64,000 nucleotides of DNA from Hydractinia symbiolongicarpus (lineage: Eukaryota; Cnidaria; Hydrozoa; Anthoathecata; Hydractiniidae): NCBI RefSeq assembly GCF_029227915.1, contig NC_079882.1, forward strand, positions 23,689,001-23,753,000. Direction: 5' to 3'. This document shows positions 1 through 14,900 of this stretch, piece after piece (position 1 is the first letter of the stretch; every line of letters begins with the position of its first letter). The notes below the pieces were generated by a model. It searched no databases and was not told where the DNA came from. It saw only the letters and a list, made by a program, of their open reading frames with translations. A program made the translations under genes and the position numbers.

Positions 1-2
1 AC

Positions 3-3000
3 CGGTTTGTTAATCCGATTCATAATGGACAATGTTCAAACTCGACACCTCGTGACGTCAAAGTGATGAAACAAAGATCGCATGTACTTTACCAGTTACT
101 TTCTGGATGTGTACAGGTAAAAAGCGTCAGCTGTTTTTGCAAATATTTTACGGCAGATATACCTATTGATATATTACCAGATTAAATCATATATATTTTA
201 TTTTACTTTTCCAGCGTCAAGATTATTCTGTTTTGTCTCCTTTTTTACCGCCGAAACGAGAATACACAATTTTTGTACGATTAACTGAGAAACAGATCAA
301 GATGTACCAATATTATATTGAGAATTTTGTTTACAAAGATGCTACTGACAAACTGAAAGGTATGATAAATATAGATATATTTCATAGTTTTTTATTGATC
401 TGCTACACCTTTAGGACTACTCTAACGTCTGCTAGACCTGTAGGACTACTCTCACGTGGAGCATTGTATTGTTGTTAGAATGAATACAAAGCTTCTCATA
501 TTTTTTTGCTGCCTTAGCGCTTATTTGTTTCTTTTATTAAAAATTAATCATTTGGGATCACCTGTGTTTTTGTCAATTTGTTTTTAGGATCTTCGCTCTT
601 TTCTGATTTCCAATGTCTATCTCGTATCTGGACTCATCCGTGGTCTCTACAAATTGAAAGACAGCGACAGGCTTACCGTAATAGGTTTAAGGAAGAAGAC
701 AGTATGGATGAATTTATTGACGATAACAATGCCGAAGAATCGGAAAGCTCTAATTCCGATAATGACAAGGAAAAACCGTGGACAGTAGACACAAGTAGCG
801 ACGAGGAAGATGAAGCGAAAAGAAGAAAAAGACGCCGTGTTGCGACTTCTGGATCTGATAGCAGTTCAGATGAAGAAACCGACGAAGAGCCAGAAAGCGC
901 CACTCCTAAAAGAACTACACGCAACAGCAGGAGAATAACTGAGAAGGATGTTAAGAAGAAGGAGAATGAAGGCAGCGATACGTCAACGAACGATATGACT
1001 GTCGTTAAGCCTGTTGATATCAAACCATCACCCTCCCATGGTAGTTTACGCTCAGGTATCAACTTCAAGGATGCAACTCTAAATCCTGAGAGAGAAGATG
1101 AGAAACCAGAATTCGAGAAAGAATGGTACGATGAATTTATTACTGAAGATGATGAATGCAATGTGGAATTGAGCGGCAAACTGGTTTTAATGATGGAGAT
1201 CCTTGCCAATGCTGATGTAGTTGGAGACAAAGTACTTGTTTTCTCTCAAAGTTTGGCCTCCTTAGATTTAATTGAGTCTTGTCTTGGGGGTGGGGAGATT
1301 GGTGGAAATCAACTAAATTGGTGCCATGGAGTTGATTACTTTCGCATGGACGGTTCAACACCTGTTCATAAACGAAAACGATGGGCGGATATTTTTAATG
1401 ATCCTGAAAATGAAAAGTATGTAATTCTCTTGCGCAATTATGTGATAGTGCACCTCCTATATTTTACTGACTTTAATGAGTTTTAAACTACTCGGTCCCG
1501 TTTGGTAATTTGAAAACTGTCACTTCTATTCTTACGCTGTGTTGACTTTCTGATAATAATTTTAACTCAAATTTTAATTCGGAATTTCTACTTTGTTATC
1601 TTATTTTGTTTAATTTGAGAATTACCTCAATGTTATATATACATTTGTCAGTAATGCTCTCTCCTGTTTATGTAACTATTGTATATTTACTTTGGTATAA
1701 TGAGTCGGAATTGTTTTTATTTGTAGGTGCCGATTATTTTTGATTTCAACGAAGGCTGGCTCCTTAGGTATCAACATGGTAGCTGCTAACCGTGTGATAA
1801 TATTTGATTGTTCATGGAATCCATCCCACGATGTGCAGTCAGTGTTTCGTGTCTACCGATTCGGTCAAGAGAAACCTGTTTATGTGTACCGTCTAATTTC
1901 ACAGGTAATGCTTTTGTTGCATGATGCTATGAATTCGTTTTCCTGTGTTGACTTATTTGAAGAAAAACCTGATTTAATGAAAAATTTAATGGTGATACAT
2001 TGGTTGCAGTATCATGGTAATGTTTGATGTTTTTGCCTTATTTTTATTAATTTATTTTTATTTAGGGCACAATGGAGGAAAAAGTTTATGGCCGTCAGAT
2101 TACTAAATTGGCTGTAGCAGGTCGTGTTGTAGACGAAATGCAGATTGAAAGACATTTTACTGATGAAGAAATTCGTGAGCTGTATACGTTTGCACCTGAA
2201 AAAGTTAAAGAGGATGGGGAAACGCCTCAATTACCCAAGGTACAATATTTTGGCAGTTTCGTTATTTGTGGGGTTAAGTTGTTGAAAACTGAAAAGCTGG
2301 ACTAAGAAAGAATTTCACATCTTTAAATCTAGTCAAGTTCGATTTACGGAGTTAACTTAAAGAACACTAAAAGGCTAGATCCGATAAAGGCTTGTTATAC
2401 CTCAGAGAATTAAAAATTAGGAAATACAAATAAGCAACATGATAAAGAATAGCCGATCCATTGCACCAATTTTATTATGTTTTCCTTCGTTTCCAAAAAT
2501 TTAATTTTCAAAGTGTAACCCTTAGGTCCCCGCGGATACACTGATTTAAGTCACACCCCACCCCCATAAAACAAATCCTAAGAAAAAATGGATTCTTGGG
2601 CATAATGTGACTTATTATTAGCGAAATTGAAAGTTTAAGCTAAAATTGATACAGTAAACAAAACAAACTATCAAAATTCTATTTTGTGTCAAAATTGGTA
2701 AATGTTTCATATTTTCACCCCCAACACTCTATTTTTTGCTCAAAACTGCGTAATCTTTACTAACAGCAAATGCTTCTAATTTCTGACTTTTGATCTTGAA
2801 AATTATTGCTTTCTACAAAATGGCTTTGTGTAATTATTATACATTTTGTTTGTATTTTTAATCTCCATCGGGTTTTTGTTTCACTATCTAACTCACATTG
2901 TCAGTCGTCACAACTCATGCGTTTCTTATTTCCAATAGGACCCATTGCTGGCGGAGGTGTTACAGCGACAACACCCAAAATACATTGTGCGCTATCACGA

Positions 3001-4289
3001 GCACGATCTTCTGCTGGAAAACGTTGAAGCTGAAGAATTAACTGAGGAAGAACGAAAACAGGCATGGAAAAGTTATGAAGATGAAAAAGAAAACGCCAAA
3101 GCCCTCTGTAAGTTCGAACGTTTAAATTGCAGTGTAAGTATTTTGAAAGGAAATAGTTTTGTTGTGCCCGGTATTGTTATCATACTTGAAACGTCAGGAT
3201 ATTGTTAACGCCCAAACTCATCCACAAATTTTAAACCTTTTTTTAAAACCGGGTTTTCCATGTAGTCCGAGAAATTTGATGACTTTTTTAAAAAAATGCA
3301 CGCATCTTGTGTATTTTTTAGTTTCAAAGGCACGATTTTTTGTCCTTAATGAAGTCTAGAATTTATAATTTTTTTAAGCTTTTTCATTCACCTTTTCCTC
3401 CAAGTGTCTGTTGTTTTTTTACAAGAATTATGGATGTTGCTTTTGTCTAGCATTATTTGATATGTATGCGATGTGAACTATCGTACAACAGTAGCTTAGA
3501 AAGCCTTAGGCGCTACACTTCTCCCTAATGCTACCCATTTTTTTCGCATCCGGTTTAAATTATCCAAATGAGAATATTTCAACATCGAATTTATGCTATT
3601 TTTTAACGTCATCTTCTTCAAAATCTGGTGCAAATAATATTGAAGCATGAAACTAATCAAGATCTTTACACATTGTAGATACGAGACCTCAAAATTTTGA
3701 TCAATTGTATGCTGGTCAAGTCAGCGATGTTAATAATCGTATGCAATACTTTGTGAATGGCAACCAACTATATCGCGTTCATGCTGCCAATGCAGCTGGA
3801 CCTGTTCAACTTGGCAAAATCAATCTGCCGAATATATCACATCAGCTTCCGCCCGACGTGCAAGCTCGAATGCACGCTCAAAGAAGCAACGAAGCCCTCA
3901 TGCTGGCTGAACAGGCTCGAGCTAACCAAATCGCTAGATTTGCGATAAATTATCCCACAAGTGGATCCAGAGTTACTGTGCCAGTTTCAGGAAGCATAAG
4001 AGGCATTCGTGTGCCAGCAGTATACAGTTTGGCACACGGTGGTCCGATAACAGTTCTTAGACCCGGTAGTGCTCAAATTCCTTTGCAAATTCAAAATCGC
4101 AGCACTGCTGTTAGACTTCCGCCTTTGAGTAATGCACAAAAGATTTATGTAAATAACAGTCCTGTTGATCGACCTTTCATTCGTGTACCCTTTCCTACGA
4201 GTACTACGAACAAAACATTACTAGAACTTGCTGAAGGACAAAAAAGGGGACGGCCTAGCAAGTATGACGTAAACTGGCAAAAGCAGTGA
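3..4289 (+). CDS. ATRX: ATRX-like SNF2 chromatin remodeller, 3' part (partial at 5' end)
   Basis: Seven exons read in phase: 3-116, 215-359, 588-1416, 1727-1904, 2066-2239, 2939-3107 and 3679-4289, with GT..AG introns; they sum to 2220 nt, 739 residues plus stop. The 5' part lies outside the window. Exons 1-2 hold the ATRX-type segment between the helicase halves ([17 protein letters not shown]). Exon 3 holds [17 protein letters not shown] and a long acidic, Ser-rich, KRRKRRR-bearing insert (likely nuclear signal). The helicase C domain follows: [15 protein letters not shown], then exon 4 with [11 protein letters not shown] and FRVYRFGQ, the motif V-VI region. Exons 5-6 match the ATRX post-helicase segment (VERHF-like [26 protein letters not shown]). 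The last exon is low complexity and ends near an AT-hook-like RGRP. Known family role: ATP-dependent nucleosome remodelling and H3.3 deposition in heterochromatin. AATAAA lies at 4310-4315. RAD54L2/ARIP4 is the alternative but fits less well. Confidence 0.9.
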
Positions 4290-4315
4290 GAAATATTTGG
4301 CATATATAGAATAAA

Positions 4316-5975
4316 TTAATTTTTTTGGTTGACTTAATTTTCTTGTCTGTTTACCGATGTTCTCTCTACATAACGCTTGCACAATCAATTGTGAAATTGT
4401 TGAGTTCTGATAAAATACTTTTTAAACTTTTTTTCTCATTAACATGCGGAGAATGGTATTATATTTTTGTATATAATATTCCTTTTAAAGAAAAGAAGCA
4501 TTTTATTAACTATTATATGTAACATAAGTATTAATAGTATTAAATAATGTTTATATAAAAATGTTTCTGCAGCTTTTATTAAATGTTTGCCATCCATCAG
4601 ACAATGAAAGAATTCCTTACACAAAAGTTCGAATTGTATAATTTTATCACATTACCTTAGCGCTTGCTAATTTTCACGTATTTGCGCAGAAAAGTTCGTT
4701 ATTGCGCGAAATTTAGTATAGAAATTTGTATTAAAACCAGTACGCAGAATGTAATTTATGGTTTACAAAAAGGAAATATCTTTACTTTCAGTTTGAAACC
4801 CAAACTGTCACTACTTATTTTGTTATTTGTGGGAGAGTCTGAACTTCCACGAAATACGTGCTTTTGTAATACTTTATTGTCAGAAATTTTCTTGAAAAGA
4901 AAAGTTGGTGATTTAAATGAAACGCAAAATATTTGCATTTTCGCGGAATTTATTTTCACGGTTGATCAAGATTGCGGATGCTTAAGAGATTTCGCGGATG
5001 ATGTTTTTAACCACGTTTGTCATCGTTTTAAACGTACATGTTTTTAAAACAAGACCAGTCTTGGAAATCCTTGTTTTTTTATGATCTGTTCTTTTTTCAT
5101 TGCTTCGTTTTTTTTGGAGGATTTAAATTACAGATTTTAGATTTTTCCCCAGATACCCGAAAAGTAGTACGCGCAAAAGAAATCCTCTTAGGTCGTGCAC
5201 AAATAAATGTTGATACAATTACATATAAAAAATTTGCCAATCAGTGAACATTTATTTTATCGTATAGTACATGGCGTTTGTGTACGATTTCAAATTTCTT
5301 ATCGAAAGCACAAGGCTCGTTTATCCGTTGCAACATGTCTTCCAGGTTTTTCTGCTTTTTTCTTGTTAGGCCTCGGATCGAAGTTGTAAGTAAACCGAGC
5401 AAAAAAATCTGTTGCCAGCAACAGCAATAAACTTAAACAAACAGAAATGCGACGCACTTGTTAAGATTTGTATGAAGAGTTTCTATAAGAACAGCTGGAA
5501 GAGAGCGTTTGAAGCGAACACACATCGTTCGTCACAGGGGGTATACAAAAATGTGTTAAAATATGTACAGATTTTTTTACATGAAGATTTGTGTGAGCGC
5601 CTTAAGTTTCAATTTATATGGTCCTATTTATAATTGCAAATCGTGCTAAAAGACGTGTTGGAGGAAAGATATTTGGATTTAATTCTTCATTTAATTGCGT
5701 GTATATATGTGAACCCCCGTCTGGATAGTATTCGGCGCATTTGCTGCATATCGTAAAGAGTTGTGTACGCTTTGGGTTAATTAACATAATTAGGGTCAAC
5801 TCTTGGCGTGAATTATTAATCTTCGGTTCTCATTTAGCAGCTTATTAACCTTTTCACTTGAAAAAAATCATATCATCCAAGTTCATTCATCAAGTTAACG
5901 TTTTGGAAGTTTTTTGAAAAATATAAATCAAAGAGATTGAAGAGGAAATTATAAATAACTTCGTTAAGTATAATA
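4316..5975. other. Intergenic, with GCGAAA-rich repeat
   Basis: No convincing exon between the ATRX-like stop and the next start. From about 4664 to 5040 the sequence carries many TTCGCG/GCGAAA/CGCAAA words in AT-rich context, the same style as 33270-33335 and 50885-51335, so it is probably a diverged dispersed repeat. A fortuitous open frame of 127 codons (4664-5047) has the composition of this repeat and no recognisable domain. The promoter of the downstream gene presumably lies in the last kilobase, but I see no definite core element. Confidence 0.5.
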
Positions 5976-8900
5976 ATGTACCAACGTCGTCATTCTTCGT
6001 TGACTTCTCTGGATGCATTGAATAATGGAGTGGAAAACCAAACGAAGAAATTAAAGGTATGAAAATTGATTTTTCATTTTTCTAGTGTTAGATTTTTTTT
6101 TACTTTTACTGTATTTTATCACGTTTCGTATCATTATGGAACCTATTATATTATTGTGAAGAAGATAAAGAAGAAGAAGAAGAAGAAGAAGAAGAAAAAG
6201 AGTATCCACTGATTTTTTTTTTTCACATACATTTGCTTCTATACCACAAAAGCAACCGCCAAAATACTCTTTTTTAACAGGACTTTCTACTAATCGTTGC
6301 TCGCTCTTTAAATTTACATTTGTATGAAAACAAACCAGATGTCTCAATGGGGGTTGTATTTGTTTACAATTGTTTGTTGTGGATTAATACGCAGATTTTT
6401 TAATTATTGGCTAGCAAATAGATTAAAGGTTACACAAAGAAAAACTTTTTGTTAATTCAAGGATGAAAAAGTGCTAAAAGAGCACTAAAAATTGCCCAAT
6501 ATACGATTTGCTAATCCTGCTCAAAATACATTGCCTGAGATTGCGTGCACATTGATTTTTGTCAGTTCTTCGCGCAATATCTCAGGCTTGTTATATTTAG
6601 CTGTCGGTTATTATCACTTTCGGCATTGTTGTTCGCGAAAAGTCATACACATAATGAGAGAATAATACATGCGATGCAATTTAGGGTCCAGACTTATGTA
6701 AAAAGTTAAAAATGGTTTGGTTTCACGTTTAGCCTTGGGAACGTCTTGTTCGCCCTGGGTATGCAAGCGTTAATGAGCTATACGATCTATTTAAAAGTCT
6801 TTTATAGAAAAAAATTCTTGTAAAACAAAGTTTTTATTAATTTATTGCAAAAACGTGTTTTTATGATTTTACGAGACCCACAACATGTGCGAACAAAGAA
6901 ATTGTAAAATTACTGCGAGAAAGATTATTAACAAAGTTAAACTGATAAAAAATATTTTAAGTAGATACGATGGCTGGTGGATAATAAAATTTACGTTTTT
7001 TTTAATGTAGCTAGCTGTTTGAGTTCAATAAGGTGATCTGAATTCCTTCCGTAAGTTGATTTTCAGTGTGAGAAAATTGTCGTTTTATCGTACACGGTAT
7101 TTTAATTATAGTTTTATCTAATCGTGTTTTCAGTTTATCAAGACATGTTAGCATGATAAATTTTAATAAAACGAACACTACGTGTTGTCAGAAATTTCCG
7201 AGTTTAACATTGCCTTTTATACGCAATTTTCGTAGCTAAATGTCTTTTTTTATTTATAATTTTATCATTTTGGCCATCGATTCTCGAAAATAAATTCTCA
7301 TGAAGTCTATCGATTTTTAAACGCGAAAATTTCTGATAGTAAAGTACCTTTTATTAATCTAGGCGTATTGAGGGAATCACCGTCTTGAGAGTTAAAAATT
7401 CTCTTTCTGAGATGCTGAGAGCATATTCAATGCAAATAAGAATGGTTTTTTAGTGACTTGGTTACAATGCAGTATTTTTTTGACACTTTTGTCGACATTT
7501 CTGTGTTAAATTTTTTATAAAATCGATTATTTACCAGAAGAGCAAAAGCTGAAAGAAAAATGGCATAAATTAATAATTTTACGATTTGCTATTGTATAGA
7601 TATTCTGTGTTGAAAAATGAGGAAAATGGATTTTTATCTTTTTGATAGGAAGAAAGAGGAAGAATTCTTCTCTAATGTCAAAGAGGCATATATTCCTGGG
7701 AAAGAGGGTGGGAAAGAGGGTGGTAAAGCCCCACCCATAGGACTATAAAAAATAAAAATTATTAAAAAAAAGAAAAACATTTTGAGGCTAGCTACCCGTA
7801 TGAAGGATTTTTGAAGAAATAAGTAATAAAGTAATAAAAGCAAAGTCGATATTAATATTTAAGATTTTCTCTATCAAGCGAAAGAATCGCATGCAAAGTT
7901 TCATTAAAACGTTTAGCAGAGATTATAATTATTCATTTATAACCGCAGCGACAGCGATTGGCAAAACAAAGATTGTGTTTTATTTTTCTGTCGAGTGTGA
8001 CCACAACGTGTTTTGAATGCAGATGTGATGTGAAGATATGAAATGAAGAAAAAAATACATGTCGAGATTTTTGTTAAGTGGTTTGCTCGCTTGGCTTACC
8101 CTAGGAGATTTACTGAATAAAGTGAAATTTTATCAAGGAAAACGAGGAGACTTTAGGTATATACTCTGTTAAAGATTATTATGAATTATTAACATTAAAG
8201 CAACTGATTAAATAATGCAGTCATTATATATACCGCACATATTTATAAAAGGGGATTTTGCGAAGACGATCGACAGTTCGTGACATCTTACAAAATTTGC
8301 AAATTAATTTTTGCGAAAATCACGTTTTCGATGTATTACATAGGCGTACTTAGGAATATTTTTGTATAAGATGGTTAATGCTTGAGGGTTTGATACTGTT
8401 TTCTGAACCGGTCGTTGTAAAATTCGTTTCATCGTGCTGCAACCGACGAAATGTTGGGTACAAGGTTGCTGGTAAACAACTTTGCTTTTATTTCCTTCCT
8501 AGATCAATTAGAGACACGTGGCTAATGACTTTTTACACGTGCGAATTTTAACCAGTAACTTTGTTTTGTACACTTTCAATGAAAGGTATGCGACATATAA
8601 ACGGCAGGATGAAAGGATTAGCACAAAACAGAAAGTTGGGATTTCCAACACGCAATGTTGGCAAACTATAAAAAGGGTCGACTAATTGGGGATTGCTAGA
8701 AACGTCTTTTGAAAGACAAAAACGACGACAAATGACGAAGTGGCACTTTATTTCAAATATTGCCCTACCCCCATCCCTTTCTTTACACCCATATACACTT
8801 CAAGCTGACCTCTGTAGTTATTAAGAAATCAGATTTCTTTTGTTTTGAGATGTACTAGTACTCTATATACTTGTGTAAAAGCAAAAAAATCTTTGTGGCG

Positions 8901-11900
8901 AAGTTGGGCTTTCCCAAGAGTTGATATCCAACGCAAACACAAACGCGAAACATTTACATTTATTTTGATATTACAATATATCTTGAGAACAGTATAACAA
9001 AGAAAATCTGAAATCGTAAAAACAGATTTTAAAGTGTAAATATGAGTCTCTTAAAACAAAACACCCTTCTTCGCGTTGCTTATAACGAACACGGTGTTCG
9101 GTGTTAAAACTATGTGAGATGGTTTGCATTCCTTCGCAAGATCACATTTACAATCTGTTATTATTCAAAATAAAGAAAGACTTTGAAAAGTTTATGAACC
9201 ACAGGTGAACACAAAACCTTTTTCTGGATTCTATTTATTTATATTTATATTTTATTGTTCACATGGTGAAAGAAAGAAAAAAAGAAAAAGTTAGTTAATG
9301 GGTTTCGAAAAGATATTTATGTTTTAGAATTTTTATATGTTTTAAAGTGGTAAAAGGTAAATCTATATATATTATGTATATGATACATATAAAATATAAA
9401 TCCTTTTAATAAATCAGTTACAAGCAAACCTAAATGAGTTTTATTTATATATCAAAAAAATTATCGTGTTCGACTTTCTCTGCCATTTAAAATAATAAAT
9501 CTATCTATGAAGCATCTCTTGAATACCAAAAATACTCGGCATCTTGTTAAAGTTTCGACTGCTTAGATTTACGATAAGAAGTACACTTAGTACCGAGGCT
9601 TCGCAATATAGAAAATAGTTTCTGGAAGAGATGTGTTGAAATTTTTTGTTAGCTATCTATCAAAATCAGTGGCCTACCAAGAATTCAAAACTTTAAGTTT
9701 GGTGTTCTTTATAATTTTTTTAAGAAAAAAGAAGGATAATGATAGAAGTGGTTAAATTGCCAGGACTCTACAAATACCATACATCCGCATTGACCACCAC
9801 CGCCCCCCCCCTCCCACCCTTTTATGTGGCACTTATTCATTTTTAGACTTTAGGTGTTAAGCTTGTACGTGCTTTCATTGGATAGCTCCACTCCGGCTCT
9901 AAAAAGGCACCTGTTATAATATTTTTAGGAGAAAATTTAATTGATGCCACATGGCTTGTGGAGCTGTGTAGCCATCAGTATAAAAGCTTTTAAAATAATA
10001 CTGATTTTTTTAGATAGCATTGTGTTCACTCAGTTCAGCTAAGTGTGCATCTAGTGGAGGGAGGTTTTGCCATAGAGCACGTTGGAACTGCAGTACAAAA
10101 ATGACTAACATAAATGGTAGCTTGCATAATGGCTCACTGGATGCGTTACCTCGTACAGATGAAACTCCAGGGATGTCAATAAAATCATTTGAAAAAAAGG
10201 CAAACAAAATATCAACCACAAATGTCAACAACAACAACAACTGCATCAATGATACACATTGTATTGCTGGTGCGAAGTTGTATGAAATTTGGACTAAAAA
10301 ATTGGCAAAAGATCAGGTGGGTATCCAGGTTTTCGGTAAACGCCTTTTGTGTTATACAATGGTTTTTGCAGAGGCACGGAAATTCTTCGAGATTAGGGAA
10401 AGTAGAAAACCCCTTTGGAATACTCTATTGCTGCGTTTTCTTCAGTGAATTACCTAACGTTACCTTGATGTCAAAAAGAGTTGAGACAATTTTTCAAGAC
10501 AAACCGTGTGCATAAGTTTGGTTAGTTACGATTCTCGTAACAGGCTTCATATTTTGAAGAATTTAAGTCAACTAATAGAGCTAAAATAAGTATATATTTT
10601 ATGGGGAAAAACAGGCAGGGACAGAAATAGTGAAATTGAAATCGAAAAAACTTTGACCCCTGAATAGCTACACAATTTGGTCTCTTCTGTCCAGCTAAAT
10701 CGTTAGTTGTTTCCAGATCTGCAAAAACAACGGAATCAATTTAAAATTTAGTAAATTTCCGCCGTTTTTTCTCTCAGTTGAGATATATCTACTTGCAATG
10801 ATTCTCTACGATTAAATTATGGTAGCGTTTAAGCGCGGTTAAACTTCTAGACAAATATTTAGCGTAAGCTTCCAGGGCGTGAGGTTTCTTATAAATTAGT
10901 TTCTTATAAATGTATTGCGTTGTAAGGCACATAGTAATGCAAGCACAAGGACAGAAAAGTACTTGGAAACTTTTACTGGAAGCGATTTTTGTTTTTTATG
11001 TCAGGTAACAGCTGAGGTGGCATGGAAACGACTTTGCAAGATTGGTTTCGACGGTTTGGATGCTTTATGTGAACGACTCGCACAGATGGAGGGGATTGGG
11101 AACGAGGATGAGGAGTGTTTGAAACTGCTAGACCTTGATGCAATGATGGAGATACAAAGAGAAATCATAGTAATAAAATTAATATTGATTTTTTAAATTA
11201 CTTATCAAAAAATGACTAAATTAATTTAACAGTTAGATAGGCTGGTCTGCTTTTTCCAACCTCGTCTCCAGGACATTTTTTTGACATCAGAACACCGATA
11301 TACAAGATGTCCTGGAAACGAGGTTTTTCTATTTAACAATCTGATGTTTTGCAAGAAACAACGTTAGATTTATTTCGAAATGACAAAAAGTTTTTAGACG
11401 AATACGTCGATGAGATACAGGAAACCATACCTTATCAATAAATAAAAAATCGGCAAAAAGTGACCAAATTTAGGCTAATAGAGAGTATGCTTCTTATATT
11501 TTATAAACTAGACAAGTATTTCCATACATAAGGCAGTTAAAAGCTTGTAGTTTTGTGCAGGCGACTAATATTTTGTAAAAAAAATACTAACCTTTACCGT
11601 CTTTTTTTAACGATAAGATATCGATAAAAAACAATTAAGATAACTTTCTTAAAAAGCATAATACCCATCAAATTACCATCCATGATATGATTAATATTGT
11701 TTAGAAAGTGTTTACCGAAACCGAAGAGCTTGAAACCGAATTGAAGCAGGTTACAAAAGCATTACAAAATATTGCGCAATTTTTGCCGCCGAGTATTCAG
11801 CGACAATCCGTGAAAACACGAATAAGCGAGGTACGTAAACGATATTTTACAGTGTTGGAAACGTTGTCAATCAAACGAGAAAAATTTCGTTGGATGGTAT

Positions 11901-14900
11901 CATTGTTGGAGAAATACAAAGAACTTGGTAGCGACATTAAAGGTTGGCTCGATGCTACGGAAGCGCGAAGCGAACTATTTACATCTGACTTTAATAATCA
12001 CGCTCTTATTTTGGAAAACGAAGAAGCAATCGAGGTACGTGAAACTGAAGAAAATATTCTGTGAAGCCTGGCATAAAGCGCATGCAGAATTTTAACCTTA
12101 TTTGATTCGATATTTTTCGAATATATTCTCATATCGGACTCCGCCCCAGTGTTTCGCCCTTCCGCCCCAGTGTTTCGCCCTGCCGCCCCTCCATTAATTT
12201 TGATAAGGTTTTCTAAATAGGTGCCAACTTGACACTAGTATGTCATAAAGAAATAAAATGGCGGCGATAAGTTTTTGCTTATGTTGGCACTTTTTATGAC
12301 GTATTCGGAAGCTTTGTCTTGGATAAAAATTTTACATTTTTTTTCAGAACTTTCTGATAGCCAAATTAAAGTTTTACTTAGAAAATGCTAAAAATCTCCC
12401 GAAAATCCTAATTTTTCCTGATTTCCGGTTAAGTCGGGTTAATCACGTGTCAAAATTTTCTGGAATTCCTCTTGATGAAATGTTGCAAGTTTCAAGCTCT
12501 AAACATAATCCTATGGGAAGAGACGTTTTACCAATTACAAGGATATATTATTAGAAACTTAGCCAGGGTAGGGTAATAGCCAATATCTTGGACCTAACAA
12601 TTTGACATGCAGGTGTCTACTAGATGAATATTAAAACTCAGTAGGTAAAAGGAGTTATTAAAAAAATAATGGCAGGGATGAGGGGAAATCCTCTCCCGAT
12701 GCAAGTTTTTCTTTTTTATAAGAAAGTTTTTATAAGAACACGACTCTTAGATTTTGCTGAAAACAAGATGAAATAAAAACATTCGAAGGCGCAAATTATT
12801 ATTTCTAGAGTAAGAACTATCTTACTCTAGAAGTGCAAAAAGCCATAAAATAAGAACTATCGGATATAAATTATATTGCATTTCTTTCTCGATCTCACGT
12901 TTATTGTTTTTTGCTTGTGATCGCTTCTTTTCTCCCCTACCACGACCTTGTAAAAATATTTAACTGACACAATTGCAGCCTTGTTCACGAACACAATTAT
13001 AGAGCTGTATTAAAATTACTTACAGCAGAAAATCAACGTTTGGCATAAAAAGAATAAAATCAGGCTAAATTATGCAGTTGTGTTCTTAATACTAGGGAAA
13101 AAAAATAAGAACAAGTGAGAAAACAGTCTGGCCATTTTTTCTCTTTTTATGAAAAAAGATTTTTTCTGTTTATTGCTGATGGAAGGTAAAAAAAGGTAAA
13201 AACTTAACCAAATTTTTTCTCATCTTTTTTAGGATATCAACAAAGAGTTACATATTAAAAAAGATCTATATGAGAACTTCCTAGACAGCGGAGAAGGGAT
13301 ACTCGATTTAAAACAAAATATTTGCCTCGATGACCTGCAGCATGATCTGGATGACGTCATTAGTCGATGGGATACATTAGTCAGCAGTATTGAAAAATGT
13401 ATGAACAGGCTTAAAGTAGCCAAGGTAGGTCTTATTTCCGCACGAGAGATCTAAAAATCTGTTAGTGTTATATATGGCGTCACAAATACGGGACCTTTGG
13501 TTACACATAACGACAGTTAATCAACCTCGTCCCCAGGACTTGTTAGGCCTTTTATTGTTCGGGCCGTCCAAATATAAAAAGCCTAAAAAGTCCTGGGGAC
13601 GAGGCTGGACAATCATTTTCACGATAACGGAAGTGAATGATGCGCCCCACCCCCACCTCAAATACGCAACTATGAATGAAACTTATTAGCGATTTTGATC
13701 AAGAAGACTCTGATGTAATTACTATATTACTACAATGCTTAACAATTGTTAGAGTAATTGGTCCGTTAAAAGGTTTTGTCAAACATTTGTAGCATCAACA
13801 AAATTTGCAGAGAAAAATAGGGCATGATTTAATCCCAGTATTTTTTGTCCAAATTTATCCATGTAAACCACTTTAAAAAGAAATCGTTATTTTTTTTTCA
13901 GGAAATAGCGGCAGAAAGTAAAAGAAACGATACCGAGAAGATTGAACAAAGGGTATGTTTTTTTCTTTTATAAAAAAAATTGCTACTAGAGTGCACAAAT
14001 ATCTCTAAAAGTTTGTTCAAAATAATAGATGCTATAATTAAGGAAAACAATTTTGGAGCTGTGAAAGAGCGGTGTGTGTTTTTAAAAAATACTTCGAACA
14101 TGTTGCTAATAAGTGTGACATCACTATTCTTGTAGATACGCAGTGAAGCGCAACTCTGTACCTGTCACAATCCATTTCGAATTGTCAAAGTTGGTGATGG
14201 CAAATACACATTTGGTTCATCTAAAATCATTCGTTTAGTACGTATCCATGGTAGCAGTATTGTTGTGCGTGTAGGTGGAGGCTGGGAATATCTGTATGAT
14301 TTTCTACTCAAAACAGATCCTTGTCGAGGTGAGAATTCCACGACTTATTTACCTGTCTACCTCGCGGAAACTTGAATGTTACCTCCTACTCCCAAATAAG
14401 GTAATATCAAAACAATACAATTTCTCCATTAAACTAAAAATCACTTTTTTTTCAAATTCGTATCGTTAAAACTAGAAACATAATTTTAAAAGTTATGTTT
14501 TCCCCACTTCGGTTACTTCTACTCCACCATATTAAAATGGTTATTGACTCGAACTTATTTCAAATTTATTCTGATTTTCACGCCATTATTTTACTCGGAG
14601 GTGCGCTGTATATGAAAAATCCGAGCTAAAGGAAATTTACAGTTGTCCTGCCCGCGTGCGACTTAACTTCGGATGAAACAACAAAATTTAACGTCAAAAT
14701 CCAAAATTTTATCGACGTTGATATATACGAAAAACCTTCGTATCAGAATTTTGTTTGTTTTCCGACTAGCAACGTGATGACGTTGAAAATACAAAAAAAC
14801 TATTTTTCAAGATGGCGGTTCGCTTTGCAGGAAAATATTTGTTTTTTTAACCTCTGGAAATCTCTTATAAATGGTAAATTAAACAAAAAAAGATAAATTC

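Noticed and set aside
673-1230. 185-codon minus-strand frame
   Set aside because: Shadow of the acidic, Ser-rich ATRX-like exon on the opposite strand, giving a poly-Ser/Leu translation.
4664-5047. 127-codon plus-strand frame
   Set aside because: Falls in the GCGAAA-rich repeat, has no splice context or domain, and its composition is repeat-like.
10317-10448. Continuation of the exon frame beyond 10316
   Set aside because: A good donor (GATCAG/GTGGGT) ends the exon there, and the downstream exon at 11005 joins in phase; the extension is intron.
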